A stretch of 64,000 nucleotides of DNA from Marivita sp051859345 (GTDB lineage: Bacteria > Pseudomonadota > Alphaproteobacteria > Rhodobacterales > Rhodobacteraceae): positions 52,427 through 116,426 of the forward strand of contig NZ_JBHYFV010000012.1 in the NCBI RefSeq assembly GCF_051859345.1, in the 5' to 3' direction. The stretch's first letter is position 1. Every line of letters starts with the position of its first letter. The notes beneath the pieces were generated by a model, which had not been told where the DNA came from, made no database searches, and saw only the letters and a list, made by a program, of their open reading frames with translations. Positions 35,490 to 43,985 of this stretch are shown here, piece after piece. The position numbers and the translations under genes are program-made.

Positions 35490-36407
35490 ATGCTCAGATA
35501 CATCTTGCAGCGCGCGGCGCTTGCGCTTGCGGTCGCCTTCACGGTTTCGCTGGCCACGTTCTTTCTGTTGAACGTCGCGACCGATCCCGCCTACGCCATC
35601 GCCGGCGAAGACGCCACGCCAGAGATGCTGGCGCAAATCCGCGATACATACGGCCTCGACCGGCCGCTGGTGACCCGGTATTTCGACTGGCTCGGCGGTG
35701 TGCTGTCGGGCGATTTCGGAGAAAGCTACTACTGGAACAAGCCGGTGGCCGAACTCGTCGCCAGCAGGGCACCGACCACAATCGCACTTGCGCTGTCCGC
35801 GCTGTCGGTAACGATCCTGATCTCGATCCCGCTGGGGGCGCTGGCCGCATTGAAGCCAAATTCCTGGGCCGACCGTCTGGCGCTTGGCGTGGCGGTCTCG
35901 GCACAAGCGGTACCGAACTTCTGGCTCGGTCTCATCATGATCATCCTGTTCGCGGTGACAATCCCGATTTTCCCGGTCTCCGGCGATGACACCTGGTTGC
36001 ATTTTGTTCTCCCTGCCTTTGTTCTCGGAGCCAGCTCTGTGCCAGCCGTAATGCGGCTGACGCGGACCGGCCTGATCGAAGTGATGGACAGCGACTACAT
36101 TCGCACCGCGCGGTCCAAGGGATTCCGCGGCATGCCGTTGCTCACGCACCATGCAATGCGCAATGCGATCCTGCCTGTGGTTTCCGTCCTGGCCGTACAG
36201 CTTGGGCAGAAGTTCGGCGGATCGGTCATCACCGAAAGTATCTTCGCGATCAACGGACTGGGGCGGCTTGCGCTCGAGTCGATCCTCGGGTCGGACATCC
36301 CGACCGTGCAGATGCTGATCTTCGTCTTCGCACTCGTCTTCGTGGCCATGAACCTTCTGGCCGATATCCTGAACGCAGCCCTGGACCCGAGGATCCGTAT
36401 CGGATGA
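35490..36407 (+). CDS. Peptide-type ABC transporter permease, DppB type
   Basis: 305 residues with about six hydrophobic segments. TYGLDRPLVTRYFDWLGGVLSGDFGESYYWNKPVAELV is the DppB N-terminal loop; the coupling loop reads YIRTARSKGFRGMPLLTHHAMRNAILP. The end LNAALDPRIRIG is characteristic. GAGAGGAG six bases upstream supports the start. Overlaps the next permease by 4 bases. Confidence 0.93.
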   Translation: MLRYILQRAALALAVAFTVSLATFFLLNVATDPAYAIAGEDATPEMLAQIRDTYGLDRPLVTRYFDWLGGVLSGDFGESYYWNKPVAELVASRAPTTIALALSALSVTILISIPLGALAALKPNSWADRLALGVAVSAQAVPNFWLGLIMIILFAVTIPIFPVSGDDTWLHFVLPAFVLGASSVPAVMRLTRTGLIEVMDSDYIRTARSKGFRGMPLLTHHAMRNAILPVVSVLAVQLGQKFGGSVITESIFAINGLGRLALESILGSDIPTVQMLIFVFALVFVAMNLLADILNAALDPRIRIG

Positions 36408-37363
36408 CCCAGACCAGAACCGACCCCACCCACGCGGCCACGTCCCAGACCGGCGAAACGCTTGGCCAGACTCCCGATGCCGCAGTCACCACCGAGGCCC
36501 TGCCACCGACGCCACGACGCCTTGCCCTGAACCGGGCACGCGGCCATGGCGGGCTGATGATCGGCGGCACGATCATCGCGCTGCTGGTCCTGACCGCGAT
36601 CTTCGCGCCGCTTCTGGCACCGCATGACCCATATGCCCAGTCGCTGAGCACGCGCATGTTGCCACCGGTCTGGGCCGAGGGGGGCAATCCCGAATATCTT
36701 CTCGGCACCGATCAGAACGGTCGGGATTATCTGAGCAGACTGATCTTCGGAGCGCGCATCTCGCTCATGATCGGCTTGGGCGCCGCCTTCATCGGCATGA
36801 TGATCGGCGTCACTCTGGGTGTGATCGCCGGCTATTTCGGGGGTTGGATCGATCACGCGGTGAGCTTTCTTCTGACTGCCCAGCTCGCGCTGCCGGGTCT
36901 GCTGCTCGCGATGGCACTGGTGTTCATCATCGGCCCGTCGGTCTGGGTCGTGATCTGCATCGTCGGCGTGCTGCACTGGACCTATTACCTGGTCGTCACA
37001 CGCGCCGCGACGCAGCGCATCCGCAACCTCGATTTCGTCGCCGCCGCGCAGGCAGCGGGATCGACGCCCGGTCAGATCATCCGTCACGAGATCCTGCCGA
37101 ACCTCGTCAGCGCGATCATCGTGATCTTCACCTTCGAACTCGGCATCGCCATTCTTGCCGAATCCAGCCTGTCGTTCCTCGGTGTCGGCATCCAGCCACC
37201 GACCCCGTCCTGGGGCCTGATGATCGCCGAGGGCAAGCAGTCGATGTTCTATCGCCCCTGGCTCGTGGTTCTGCCGGGCCTGTGCCTGTTCGCGCTGGTG
37301 ATCGGCGCGAACCTTCTGGGCGACGGTCTGCGTGACGTGACCTCACCCGACGGGAGGAACTGA
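36404..37363 (+). CDS. Peptide-type ABC transporter permease, DppC type
   Basis: 319 residues. A long polar N-terminus (about 1-45, rich in Thr, Pro and Ala) precedes the first helix, then LLGTDQNGRDYLSRLIFGARISLMIG, the DppC signature loop, and the coupling loop FVAAAQAAGSTPGQIIRHEILPN. The end GDGLRDVTSPDGRN is typical. It overlaps the DppB-type permease by ATGA and is separated by one base from the ATPase gene. Confidence 0.93.
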   Translation: MTQTRTDPTHAATSQTGETLGQTPDAAVTTEALPPTPRRLALNRARGHGGLMIGGTIIALLVLTAIFAPLLAPHDPYAQSLSTRMLPPVWAEGGNPEYLLGTDQNGRDYLSRLIFGARISLMIGLGAAFIGMMIGVTLGVIAGYFGGWIDHAVSFLLTAQLALPGLLLAMALVFIIGPSVWVVICIVGVLHWTYYLVVTRAATQRIRNLDFVAAAQAAGSTPGQIIRHEILPNLVSAIIVIFTFELGIAILAESSLSFLGVGIQPPTPSWGLMIAEGKQSMFYRPWLVVLPGLCLFALVIGANLLGDGLRDVTSPDGRN

Positions 37364-37364
37364 T

Positions 37365-39191
37365 ATGCCCATGCTCGAAATCGACAACCTCTCTGTGACG
37401 CTCGATCTGCCCGCAGGACCACTTCACGCTGTGCGCGATGTTTCACTGACGCTCGAGCGGGGCGAAAGCCTTGGGATCGTCGGTGAAAGCGGGTCGGGCA
37501 AATCCATGTCGGCGCTCGCGCTCATGCGGCTTCTGCCACGCCGGGCGCGGATGACCGCCGACGCGGTGCGCTTCGACGGAGTCGACCTCGACGGCGTGGA
37601 CGACACGACCTTCGCCTCCGACTACCTCGGCCCCAAGCTGGGCATGATCTTCCAGGAGCCCATGACCTCGCTCAACCCGGTCTACCGGATCGGACGGCAG
37701 CTGACCGAGGCAAGTGTCCGGGGCGGCAAGCTTTCCGCATCAGCCGCACGCAGCAGGGCGGTGGAACTGCTTGATCGGGTCGGCATCCCCGAACCCGAGG
37801 CGCGCATGACCCAGTACCCCCACCAGCTTTCGGGCGGTCAGCGCCAGCGCGTGATGATCGCGATGGCCCTGATGATGGAGCCCGACCTGCTTATCGCTGA
37901 CGAGCCGACCACAGCGCTCGATGTGACGGTGCAGGCGCAGATCATGGAACTGCTTGAAGACCTGCGTCGCGAGATGGGAATGGGCATGATCCTGATCACC
38001 CACGACCTTGCCGTGGTTGCCCGCAATGTTGACCGCGTCGCGGTGATGTATGGCGGCGAGGTGGTCGAGGCCGGTGGCGGAGCGCGGGTTCTACACGGCC
38101 CGCGCCACCCTTATACGCGGGCGTTGCTGGGCGCGATCCCCCGCACCGACGGCCCGGTACGCAAACTCGAGGCGATCCCCGGAACGGTGCCGTCGCTATA
38201 CGCCCGCCCCGATGCCTGCATCTTTGCCCCGCGCTGCGCCCAAGCGCGCCCGGAATGCCGACGCGACCGCCCGCCGGTGAGGGGCGATGCGGATCACTGG
38301 CGTCGCTGTGTTCTGGCCGACGCCGATCTGCGCGCACTTGAACAGTCGCCCGAGGTGATCGCGCACAATACGGCCCGATCTGACGAAATCGCGCTTGAGG
38401 CACGAGGTGTGACGCGCGTCTTTCAGAGCCGGAAGGGGCTGTTCGGTCCGCAATACGAAATCCGCGCTGTTGATGATGTGGACCTGAGCGTCGCGCGCGG
38501 CGAGATCCTTGCGCTGGTCGGAGAAAGCGGATCGGGCAAATCCACCCTCGCGCGGATGTTGCTGGGGCTCGACACGCCGACATCTGGACAGATCCTGCTC
38601 GATGGAGAAGAGATTTCACGCATGGCGCCGATGGACCGTGCGGGCCGGGTGCAACCGATCTTTCAGGACCCGTATTCGTCGCTCAACCCCCGCCGTACCC
38701 TGGCCGAGATCATCGCCCGGCCGCTGGCCCTGCGCCACGATGGTGATGCGCGGTTTCGTCTGTCGAAGGCGCGCGAGATGATGGAACTGGTGCGTCTGCC
38801 GGACCGACTGCTGCATTCTTATCCCTCGCAGCTTTCGGGCGGACAACGACAGCGTGTCGCCATTGCCCGCGCACTGGTGACCGATCCCCGGATGCTGGTC
38901 TGTGACGAGCCGACCTCGGCGCTCGATGTGAGCGTGCAGGCGCAGATCCTCAACCTGCTGAGCCAGCTGCAACGCGACCTGGGCCTGACTTGCCTGCTGA
39001 TCACCCACGATATGGCAGTGGTCCACCAGATCGCCGACCGCGTCGCAGTGATGCTGGACGGCAAGCTGATCGAGACAGGTCCGGCCGAAGACGTCATGAC
39101 CCGGCCCGAAACGGACTACACCCGGCGCCTTCTCGCGGCCGCGCCGCGGTTCGAACATCACGACTTCGCGGCCGAGGATGCGACGGCATGA
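37365..39191 (+). CDS. Fused double ABC ATPase (DppD-DppF type, GsiA-like)
   Basis: 608 residues, with two complete ATPase domains in one chain (about 1-320 and 335-600). Each has Walker A GESGSGKS, signature LSGGQRQRV and Walker B with DEPTTALD or DEPTSALD. The N-terminal half carries the oligopeptide-transporter C-terminal extension with CIFAPRCAQARPECRRDRPP (three Cys). Such fusions occur in glutathione- and many alphaproteobacterial peptide/opine systems. Its stop overlaps the lyase start by 4 bases. Confidence 0.93.
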   Translation: MPMLEIDNLSVTLDLPAGPLHAVRDVSLTLERGESLGIVGESGSGKSMSALALMRLLPRRARMTADAVRFDGVDLDGVDDTTFASDYLGPKLGMIFQEPMTSLNPVYRIGRQLTEASVRGGKLSASAARSRAVELLDRVGIPEPEARMTQYPHQLSGGQRQRVMIAMALMMEPDLLIADEPTTALDVTVQAQIMELLEDLRREMGMGMILITHDLAVVARNVDRVAVMYGGEVVEAGGGARVLHGPRHPYTRALLGAIPRTDGPVRKLEAIPGTVPSLYARPDACIFAPRCAQARPECRRDRPPVRGDADHWRRCVLADADLRALEQSPEVIAHNTARSDEIALEARGVTRVFQSRKGLFGPQYEIRAVDDVDLSVARGEILALVGESGSGKSTLARMLLGLDTPTSGQILLDGEEISRMAPMDRAGRVQPIFQDPYSSLNPRRTLAEIIARPLALRHDGDARFRLSKAREMMELVRLPDRLLHSYPSQLSGGQRQRVAIARALVTDPRMLVCDEPTSALDVSVQAQILNLLSQLQRDLGLTCLLITHDMAVVHQIADRVAVMLDGKLIETGPAEDVMTRPETDYTRRLLAAAPRFEHHDFAAEDATA

Positions 39192-40525
39192 AGGACGACC
39201 ATATCATGGACCTGACGCCAGACACGCTGTTTTCGGATTCAGCACTCTGGCAATCGTGGCTCGATGTCGAAGCGGCGCTGGCGCGGGCGCAGGCCGGAAT
39301 CGGGATGATCCCCGCTTGGGCCGCAAAGGATATCACTCGACATGCCCGTATCGACGCGATTGGAGAAGACCGTCTGCGCGCCTCAATCGCGCAGACAATG
39401 GCACCGATCCTGTCGCTGACCCGGTGCCTTGCCGAAGATGCCGGCGAGGCGGGGCGCTATGTCCATTGGGGCGCGACCACGCAGAACGTCATGCAGACCG
39501 GGAGGCTGCTTTTGATCCGTAGGGCGCGCAGAGCCATGAACGAGGAACTGGAACGGATCTTCATCCGACTTGCCGATCTCGCACGCGAATATGCGGATAC
39601 ACCCATGGCAGGGCGCACCAATCGGCGCCACGCTGTGCCGATAACCTTCGGTTTCAAGATCGCTGGCTGGATCGAGGAATTGGCACGCGCGGTGGACCGG
39701 CTCGACGATGCGGGGCGGCGCACGTTCTGCCTTCCGTTCGGCGGCGCGGTCGGCGCCTTTCACGGCTACGGTGAAGATGGACCCGCATTGATGGCAGCCT
39801 TGGCGGAAGAACTCGACCTGATCGAGCTTGCCGTGCCGGGCCGTACGGTGAATGACGTCTTCGTCGAATACGTTCTGCAACTTGGCATGTTCGGCATGAC
39901 GGTCGAGCGGATCGCCCGCGAAATCTACACGCTTATGACCGAAGAAATCGGTGAGTTGAGCGAGCGTCTTGATACGGGTGTTGTCGGAAGTTCCACCATG
40001 CCGCACAAGGTCAATCCCAAGCATGTAGTCCGCTTGCAGGCCCAATGCGCTCGCCTGAGGGCCCAGGTTGCTCCGGCTCTCGAGTCCGGGCTTTCAAGTC
40101 ACGAGGGCGATGCGGCGGCAAACCATCTTTTGTCCGCGATTCTCGATACCGCATTGCCGCTGGGCTGGACGATTGCGAAGGATCTTGATCGGCTGCTGAA
40201 TCGGCTCGAAGCAAACCCCGCTCGCATGCGTGAAAACCTGATGCGTTCGGGCGGCCTGGTGGCAACCGAACGGCTGATGATGGAGTTGGCGTCTGTCACC
40301 GGGCGGTCGCGCGCGCACGACCTGGTGCATCAAGCGGTCGAGGACGTTGCTGCTGCCGGCGCAGATTTGGAAACGAAACTGCTGGACGTGCCAGAGGTGC
40401 GCGCACTTGGCGAAAGTGCTGTGCGCGCCCTTCTCGACCCAGCAAGCTACACCGGGCAAAGCGCCGCCATAGCGCACCGGCTGGCAGACTCCGCCGCACA
40501 GCGAGCGAATATACTCAAGCGCTGA
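39188..40525 (+). CDS. Aspartase/fumarase-superfamily lyase (PurB / PcaB-like)
   Basis: 445 residues. The superfamily signature is GSSTMPHKVNPKHV, whose flexible loop carries the catalytic Ser; GRTNRRHAVPITFGFKIAGW and HWGATTQNVMQTG give the other conserved regions, and length fits adenylosuccinate lyase or 3-carboxy-cis,cis-muconate cycloisomerase. No purine or protocatechuate genes are nearby. Because it is translationally coupled to an ABC importer, a catabolic lyase that splits an imported N-succinyl-type (aspartate-linked) or related compound into fumarate and an amine is a reasonable guess, but only inference. Start 39188 or the ATG at 39206. Confidence 0.85.
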   Translation: MKDDHIMDLTPDTLFSDSALWQSWLDVEAALARAQAGIGMIPAWAAKDITRHARIDAIGEDRLRASIAQTMAPILSLTRCLAEDAGEAGRYVHWGATTQNVMQTGRLLLIRRARRAMNEELERIFIRLADLAREYADTPMAGRTNRRHAVPITFGFKIAGWIEELARAVDRLDDAGRRTFCLPFGGAVGAFHGYGEDGPALMAALAEELDLIELAVPGRTVNDVFVEYVLQLGMFGMTVERIAREIYTLMTEEIGELSERLDTGVVGSSTMPHKVNPKHVVRLQAQCARLRAQVAPALESGLSSHEGDAAANHLLSAILDTALPLGWTIAKDLDRLLNRLEANPARMRENLMRSGGLVATERLMMELASVTGRSRAHDLVHQAVEDVAAAGADLETKLLDVPEVRALGESAVRALLDPASYTGQSAAIAHRLADSAAQRANILKR

Positions 40526-40529
40526 TATG

Positions 40530-41459
40530 TCAGATCAGTTCCAGCATCTCCGCCGCCGCCGGGTCGGCAGCGCGCCGCGCCTCGATGACCTCGCTGATGG
40601 CGTCCAGGAACGCAGTGGCCAGAGGTGCCCGCGGTCCCGGCGCGTGGATCGCTGCATATGTCACCGGCGGCGTGTCGACGAGCGGACGCAGCACCGCCTC
40701 GTCACCCGGCAGCAATTCGACCGACGCGCGGTCTGTCAACGTAATTCCCAGTTGGTCGCGGACCAGTTGCAGCGCGACGATGCTTGAACTCGTCTCGACC
40801 GCGACCAAGGGTTTGTGGCCGACGATCCCCAGCAGCTGATCCAGGCGGTCGCGCCAGCGCTGGCCCGGGCGCAGCGAAACGAACCGCTCGCCCGCGATAT
40901 CCTCGACCGTCAGCGATGCTTTCGCCGCCAGCCGATGGCTCCTCGGCATCAAAACTTCGGTTCCAACCTCGAGCAGCGGTTCGACATCGACCTCCAGGAT
41001 CGCGTTTTCGACCGGCAGCGAAATCAGGCCAAGGTTGTAGCCACGCGCGGCAACCTTGCTTTCAATGTCGAAGCGGGTCTCGACATTGAGCGAGCACTGC
41101 ATCGACCATCCACCGGATTGCATCAGCGCCAACGCTGGCGATACGAGCGTCCTCGCAAGTGGCGCGGCCGTCACCAATGACAGGCGGCGATGCGAGCGAT
41201 TGCGAATGTCGGCGGCAAGTGTCGGGATCTCGTCCAGCCCGTCCAGCGTCTGAACCAAGCGCCGGTAAAAGATGTCTCCGTCATCGGTCAGGACCAACTG
41301 TCGCTTTTCCCGGCTGAACAGCTTGATGCCAAGCTCTGACTCGAGCAGGGACAGTAAACGACTGGCGGCGGATGCCGAAACGCTGAGGCGCTCTGACGCT
41401 TCGGCCAACGAGCCACTTAGAACGATCTGTCGAAATAGCTGGAGCGCCTTCAAATTCAT
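40530..41459 (-). CDS. LysR-family transcriptional regulator
   Basis: 309 residues. The HTH (about 1-60) is LFRQIVLSGSLAEASERLSVSASAASRLLSLLE, and the LysR substrate-binding domain spans about 90-295. Wing and linker helix (LFSREKRQLVLTDDGDIFYRRL) are standard. ATG 41459 sits at the family-normal distance from the HTH; the longer frame to 41552 adds residues with no family likeness. It converges with the lyase gene (4 bases apart), so it is the likely regulator of the importer-lyase operon. Confidence 0.9.
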   Translation of the reverse strand: MNLKALQLFRQIVLSGSLAEASERLSVSASAASRLLSLLESELGIKLFSREKRQLVLTDDGDIFYRRLVQTLDGLDEIPTLAADIRNRSHRRLSLVTAAPLARTLVSPALALMQSGGWSMQCSLNVETRFDIESKVAARGYNLGLISLPVENAILEVDVEPLLEVGTEVLMPRSHRLAAKASLTVEDIAGERFVSLRPGQRWRDRLDQLLGIVGHKPLVAVETSSSIVALQLVRDQLGITLTDRASVELLPGDEAVLRPLVDTPPVTYAAIHAPGPRAPLATAFLDAISEVIEARRAADPAAAEMLELI

Positions 41460-41738
41460 CTGAGGACGCGCAACATCGGTGGCTTGCCACGTTCCACGGT
41501 CGGGTCCACGGATGGCGTAGTGCCCAAGAATGACAGGCCCGGCGCGTTGCAACCGCTATTCAGTGATACCTCTGACATCGCTATTATTGTATCCACTATC
41601 GTCGATTATATTGTGCGCGATCTGCTCCAGAGCGGCAAGACCGCGCCGTTTTTCATTATTACGAACGACCATCTTGGTTTTCGGTGTTTTCTCGTTAACA
41701 GGCCTGAGGTTGCCGGTTCATTGATCTGGGCGTAGGCG

Positions 41739-41933
41739 GTGTCTATGTCTATGCAGACCTTGAAAATCAGCCACAAGCGCCACCGTTTTCCGCCTCAAGT
41801 CATCGCTCATGGTGCCTGGCTCCAGTTGCGGTGCGTCTTGAAGCTGCGTGAGGTCGAAGAGCTGATGCTGGAACGTGGCGTGAATGGTTCGTATGAAACG
41901 ATCCGGCGCTGGAGCCGCAAGCATCGCCTGATC
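41739..41933 (+). pseudogene. IS6-family transposase relic, N-terminal fragment
   Basis: The frame encodes HRFPPQVIAHGAWLQLRCVLKLREVEELMLERGVNGSYETIRRWSRKH, the N-terminal zinc-free HTH region of IS6/IS26-family transposases (RFP-x-x-I-x-H, LRxVEE-x-L-ERG, SYETIRRW). After KHR the likeness stops, so the D-D-E catalytic domain is absent. Terminal inverted repeats were not found. Confidence 0.7.
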
Positions 41934-42280
41934 GATACAGTCATCCGTCCGAATGGAGAAATGTGCCGCCCTCTCCTTAAGCTATATGTGCGTTTGGCAA
42001 ATCAGTCGCCTGCCGCAAATGTCCTAGGTCCCGCAGCACACGCTTAACATCTGCGTGCATGGAATGCCCTTCGTCAGGCAAGACAAACCGGAAGCCGGCC
42101 CGAATCCGTCAGAGGCCCCCCCAATGCCCCTCTTCCATCAGTCACACAGCCCGAAGGACACTTCACAGGACGTGGTCGTCTCCAGCAGACGCGTTCAGCA
42201 TTGAACCGATGACAGAAGAAGAATTTGAACCTTGAAGACACTGTCAGTTCCAACGGCCACCCCGCACAACCTTGAGCGTG
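41934..42280. other. Intergenic stretch behind the IS6 relic
   Basis: 347 bases in which no gene, repeat or clear signal was recognised. It probably consists of debris from IS-linked rearrangement between the LysR and ScpB genes. Confidence 0.4.
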
Positions 42281-42877
42281 TTACCCCTCGGCAATAACCC
42301 CGGCATCCTCAAGCTGCTCTCTGTCGGGAAGTTCCCTTAAGCTTTCCAATCCGAACGCAACCAGAAACGCGTCCGTCGTGACGAAGGTATAGGGGGCGCC
42401 GCGTCGTGGCGACCGTGGGCCCGTCCCGATCAGCCCCTGTGCGTGCAACCGGCCGATCAGGTCGCGGCTGATCTCCTTGCCGAAGATGTCCTTGAGCCCG
42501 TCGCGGGTGATCGGCTGGTGGTAGGCAATCGCCGCGAGGACAGCGACGTCGAACTCGTTCAGGTCCAATTGCTGATCACTGACATCCGCCGCGGCCCGGA
42601 TCGCGGGCGCGTAGACGCCTCGTGTCCGGAACATCCAGCCGCCAGCCACCTGGACCAATTCGAAGGCGCGGCCGTGCAGATCGGCGGCGAGATCCTCGAC
42701 CAGAAGGTCAACCGACGCCCCTTGCCCCACCACGCGCGTCAGGTCCTCGCGCGCGACTGGCGAGGCGGAGGCAAAAAGCACCGCCTCGATCCGGCGCATC
42801 CATTCACGCCAGCGCAGCTCGGGCGGAAGGTCAGGTAACTCGCGGTCAAACTCGATTTCAGAGCGATCCTTCGCCAT
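42281..42877 (-). CDS. ScpB-like chromosome segregation protein (orphan)
   Basis: 198 residues with the two winged-helix domains of ScpB: RRIEAVLFASASPVAREDLTRVVGQG (WH1) and LNEFDVAVLAAIAYHQPITRDGLKDIFGKEISRDLIGRLHAQGLI (WH2), followed by GAPYTFVTTDAFLVAFGL. Classical ScpB works with ScpA and SMC in chromosome condensation; no scpA or smc is present in the window. It sits two bases downstream of the DUF1403 gene in one operon, divergent from a tyrosine recombinase. A specialised paralogue tied to the recombinase is more likely than the housekeeping copy. Confidence 0.82.
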   Translation of the reverse strand: MAKDRSEIEFDRELPDLPPELRWREWMRRIEAVLFASASPVAREDLTRVVGQGASVDLLVEDLAADLHGRAFELVQVAGGWMFRTRGVYAPAIRAAADVSDQQLDLNEFDVAVLAAIAYHQPITRDGLKDIFGKEISRDLIGRLHAQGLIGTGPRSPRRGAPYTFVTTDAFLVAFGLESLRELPDREQLEDAGVIAEG

Positions 42878-42879
42878 CC

Positions 42880-43764
42880 CTACACCCCGTAGAGCCGAAA
42901 AGTGTCGCGGCTGGTCAATTCGCGTATCGCGCCGAGGTCCACCAATCGGTCACAGAGTCTCCGCGCCGCCCTGTCGGGCAAAGGCAGCGCTGCGGGCGCA
43001 ACAGCATCGCGGGTCAGGAACATCTCGACCGCGTCCCCCGCCCCCTTGGCCCGCAGTTTCGGCGCAACCGTTTTCAAATGCGCTGTGCGACGCACAAGAT
43101 CGGCAGCCAGGCGCACGGCCTCGATGGCCGATGCGGTGACTGCACGGTGACAGGCGAGGCGCAGGTCGTCTCCACGCTTTCGCAGGTCGGCGCGCGTCAG
43201 ACCCGCGGCCAGGAGCGGGACAATGTAATCCCAGCCAAGCGCCTGAGCCAATGCGACATCCGCCAGAACGAGCGCCGAAACGTCCGCACGCGGAGCCTCC
43301 GTCTGTACTGCCGCCAGAACCGTCGATGCGCGAGTCACCGGCCCGCCTTGCCCCACGTCGAGCCAACCCGCGATCCGCGTCGCATCCAGACTGGGTAACT
43401 CACGGCTGAGTGCCTTGATCGAAACCGGCCGCTCCACCGCGCGCCGCCAGACCAAATAGGTTTCCCCTGCTGGACCGGGCAGGTCGCCGGGGCGCAACAG
43501 GTGTACTGCGTCGCGCAACTCCCTGGCACCTTCCGGTCGCCCCGAATACGCGACACAAGCCTCCGCCGCGCACAGCGCCAACCGCTCTCGCAACAAGGAA
43601 TGGGGGACATCCGCCTGCCCCAGCACGACATGCAGGTGAGCAAGCGCTGCGCCCGACAGAAACGCCACACCTTCAAGAGTTTCGACGCGGCCTGAGGTGA
43701 CCCAAGAGGGTATCCGGGGTATCGTTTCAAAGTCGCGGATGAGGGGATCTCGGGCGAATGTCAT
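42880..43764 (-). CDS. DUF1403-family protein
   Basis: 294 residues, all-alpha and rich in Ala, Leu and Arg. LEGVAFLSGAALAHLHVVL near the N-terminus, RERLALCAAEACVAYSGRPEGARELRDAVHLLRPGDLPGPAGE and DRAARRLCDRLVDLGAIRELTSRDTFRLYGV at the end match DUF1403 as I remember it. No enzymatic motif is visible; the last segment could be a small winged helix. It is cotranscribed with the ScpB-like gene and divergent from the integrase. Function unknown. Confidence 0.75.
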   Translation of the reverse strand: MTFARDPLIRDFETIPRIPSWVTSGRVETLEGVAFLSGAALAHLHVVLGQADVPHSLLRERLALCAAEACVAYSGRPEGARELRDAVHLLRPGDLPGPAGETYLVWRRAVERPVSIKALSRELPSLDATRIAGWLDVGQGGPVTRASTVLAAVQTEAPRADVSALVLADVALAQALGWDYIVPLLAAGLTRADLRKRGDDLRLACHRAVTASAIEAVRLAADLVRRTAHLKTVAPKLRAKGAGDAVEMFLTRDAVAPAALPLPDRAARRLCDRLVDLGAIRELTSRDTFRLYGV

Positions 43765-43877
43765 AAAGAGACACTACCCCATGGCGGCGGTTACTTCCAA
43801 TATTTTTCACCAAAACCGCCCCACTCAGTCACTCAAAGCCATGTCCAATAAATTTGCCTCATCGGAGGTGAAAAGAT

Positions 43878-43985
43878 ATGTTTGAAATCAGTTCAATTTC
43901 ATTGCTGGAGTCACTGGAAAATGCCCTCAGAGACCAGGAAATCAACTTCAACGCCCTCTGGTTCATCAGAACCTGCTCAGGGTGA
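43878..43985 (+). CDS. Possible 35-residue leader protein overlapping the integrase start
   Basis: ATG at 43878 has the best ribosome site of the region, GGAGGTG (43864-43870), with a 7-base spacer. The frame runs 35 codons to TGA at 43983 and begins MFEISSISLLESLENALRDQE. It overlaps the first 65 bases of the integrase gene in another frame, so ribosomes leaving it could reinitiate at the integrase ATG. It may be a leader peptide controlling recombinase level or a small protein in its own right; coding status is unproven. Confidence 0.4.
   Translation: MFEISSISLLESLENALRDQEINFNALWFIRTCSG

Noticed and set aside
41484..41735. Plus-strand frame of 83 codons upstream of the LysR gene
   Set aside because: Lies in an intergenic A+T-rich region without ribosome site or family likeness.
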